Assembly (NCBI GenBank): GCA_015491895.1
Contig: WFVA01000095.1
Coordinates: 1-35,049, forward strand
DNA length: 35,049 nucleotides
Direction of reading: 5' to 3'
Source: Albidovulum sp.
Lineage (GTDB): Bacteria; Pseudomonadota; Alphaproteobacteria; Rhodobacterales; Rhodobacteraceae
The stretch's first letter is position 1; each line of letters opens with the position of its first letter. Positions 34,738 through 35,049 of the stretch are shown piece after piece. Made by a program: the position numbers and the translations under genes. The notes below the pieces were generated by a model. It was not told the origin of the DNA and searched no databases. It worked only from the letters and a program-made list of their open reading frames with translations.

Positions 34738-34770
34738 TGAGAAAGGGCCGCGCCCCTGCGGGTGCGGCCC
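34738..34770 (-). terminator. Rho-independent-type terminator after the first pilin
   Basis: On the coding strand GGGCCGC (34770-34764) pairs with GCGGCCC (34751-34745), and inner ACCC/GGGG bases extend the stem. TTTCTC follows. It lies 25 bases after the pilin stop and probably uncouples the abundant pilin message from the assembly genes. Confidence 0.7.
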
Positions 34771-34795
34771 CTGTCTTTTCGGCTCGCGGTGCGGA

Positions 34796-34975
34796 TCAGT
34801 TCACCGAAACGCTGCCCACGGCCTGCGAGATCTTGGTGCCGAGCGCGTCGGTCGAGCTGCGCACGCTCGCCACGACGGCGATGCCCATGCCCACGATCGC
34901 GGCGGTCAGAACCACCCAGTCAACGGTCACGGCGCCGGATTCGTCACGGGCGAAATTCTTGATGAGGTTCAGCAT
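34796..34975 (-). CDS. Flp-type pilin (59 aa)
   Basis: 59-aa prepilin, the likely major subunit of the tight-adherence pilus. A short basic leader (MLNLIKNFARDESG) ends with Gly14; predicted cleavage by CpaA gives a mature start AVTVDWVVLTAAIVGMG, which is a membrane helix, followed by a short polar tail. Classical Flp pilins have Glu5-Tyr6 after cleavage; here the pair is Asp-Trp. The start at 34975 has an AAAGGAAAG ribosome-binding site. It is followed by its own terminator, a usual arrangement for a highly expressed pilin. Confidence 0.93.
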   Translation of the reverse strand: MLNLIKNFARDESGAVTVDWVVLTAAIVGMGIAVVASVRSSTDALGTKISQAVGSVSVN

Positions 34976-35049
34976 TGTCTTTCCTTTCAGTGGTCTTGCA
35001 TTCGCTTGCATTCATCTCTCACCAGGCGATCCCTGCCGCCTTGGTATGA

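Overview
The window looks like chromosomal DNA of a high-GC alphaproteobacterium, most likely Rhodobacteraceae (Rhodobacterales). The grounds are the aa3 cytochrome oxidase gene order ctaC-ctaB-small ORF-ctaG-ctaE-SURF1 followed by thrC, an M16 peptidase and a GNAT gene, a fragment of a Hint-domain protein with the FRGTFVISW-type N-terminus I associate with Rhodobacteraceae, and a tad/cpa pilus locus with very short Flp pilins. I recognise 33 protein-coding genes and no rRNA, tRNA, CRISPR array, insertion sequence or phage gene. No gene-free stretch exceeds about 235 bases.

Left block (1-9565, all minus strand). The left edge cuts a Hint-domain-type gene that appears frameshifted. Reading in the direction of transcription from 9565, the aa3 oxidase genes come first: ctaC (subunit II), ctaB (heme O synthase), a 60-aa membrane protein, ctaG (CuB assembly), ctaE (subunit III) and SURF1. 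Subunit I (ctaD) is not here. Then thrC, an M16 zinc peptidase, a RimJ-type acetyltransferase and a D-2-hydroxyglutarate/glycolate-dehydrogenase-like flavoenzyme follow with overlapping stop/start codons, so they are probably one translationally coupled unit.

Middle block (9746-20022). tldD is divergent from ctaC across a small intergenic region carrying a long imperfect inverted repeat. A pentapeptide-type repeat membrane protein of lower GC follows on the minus strand, then dprA and topA on plus. After topA come three overlapping plus-strand genes: a UPF0104-type flippase-like membrane protein, a DprE1-like FAD oxidase and a DprE2-like SDR. Together they look like the epimerase step, and perhaps the export step, of a mycobacterial-style lipid-linked arabinose pathway. 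This is the most interesting system in the window.

Regulator/envelope block (20218-24131). A four-helix membrane protein with a C-terminal LytTR DNA-binding domain is convergent with a winged-helix AAA+ ATPase, with a strong bidirectional terminator between them. Divergent from the ATPase is a polytopic membrane protein resembling a GT-C glycosyltransferase.

Right block (24161-34975, minus strand) is a tad/cpa tight-adherence pilus locus. In transcription order it contains two 59-aa Flp pilins (one too short to stand out as an ORF), cpaB, the secretin cpaC, an OmpA-like lipoprotein, cpaE/tadZ, the ATPase tadA/cpaF, tadB, tadC, two TPR lipoproteins and the prepilin peptidase cpaA/tadV. The TadE/F/G minor pilins are not in the window.
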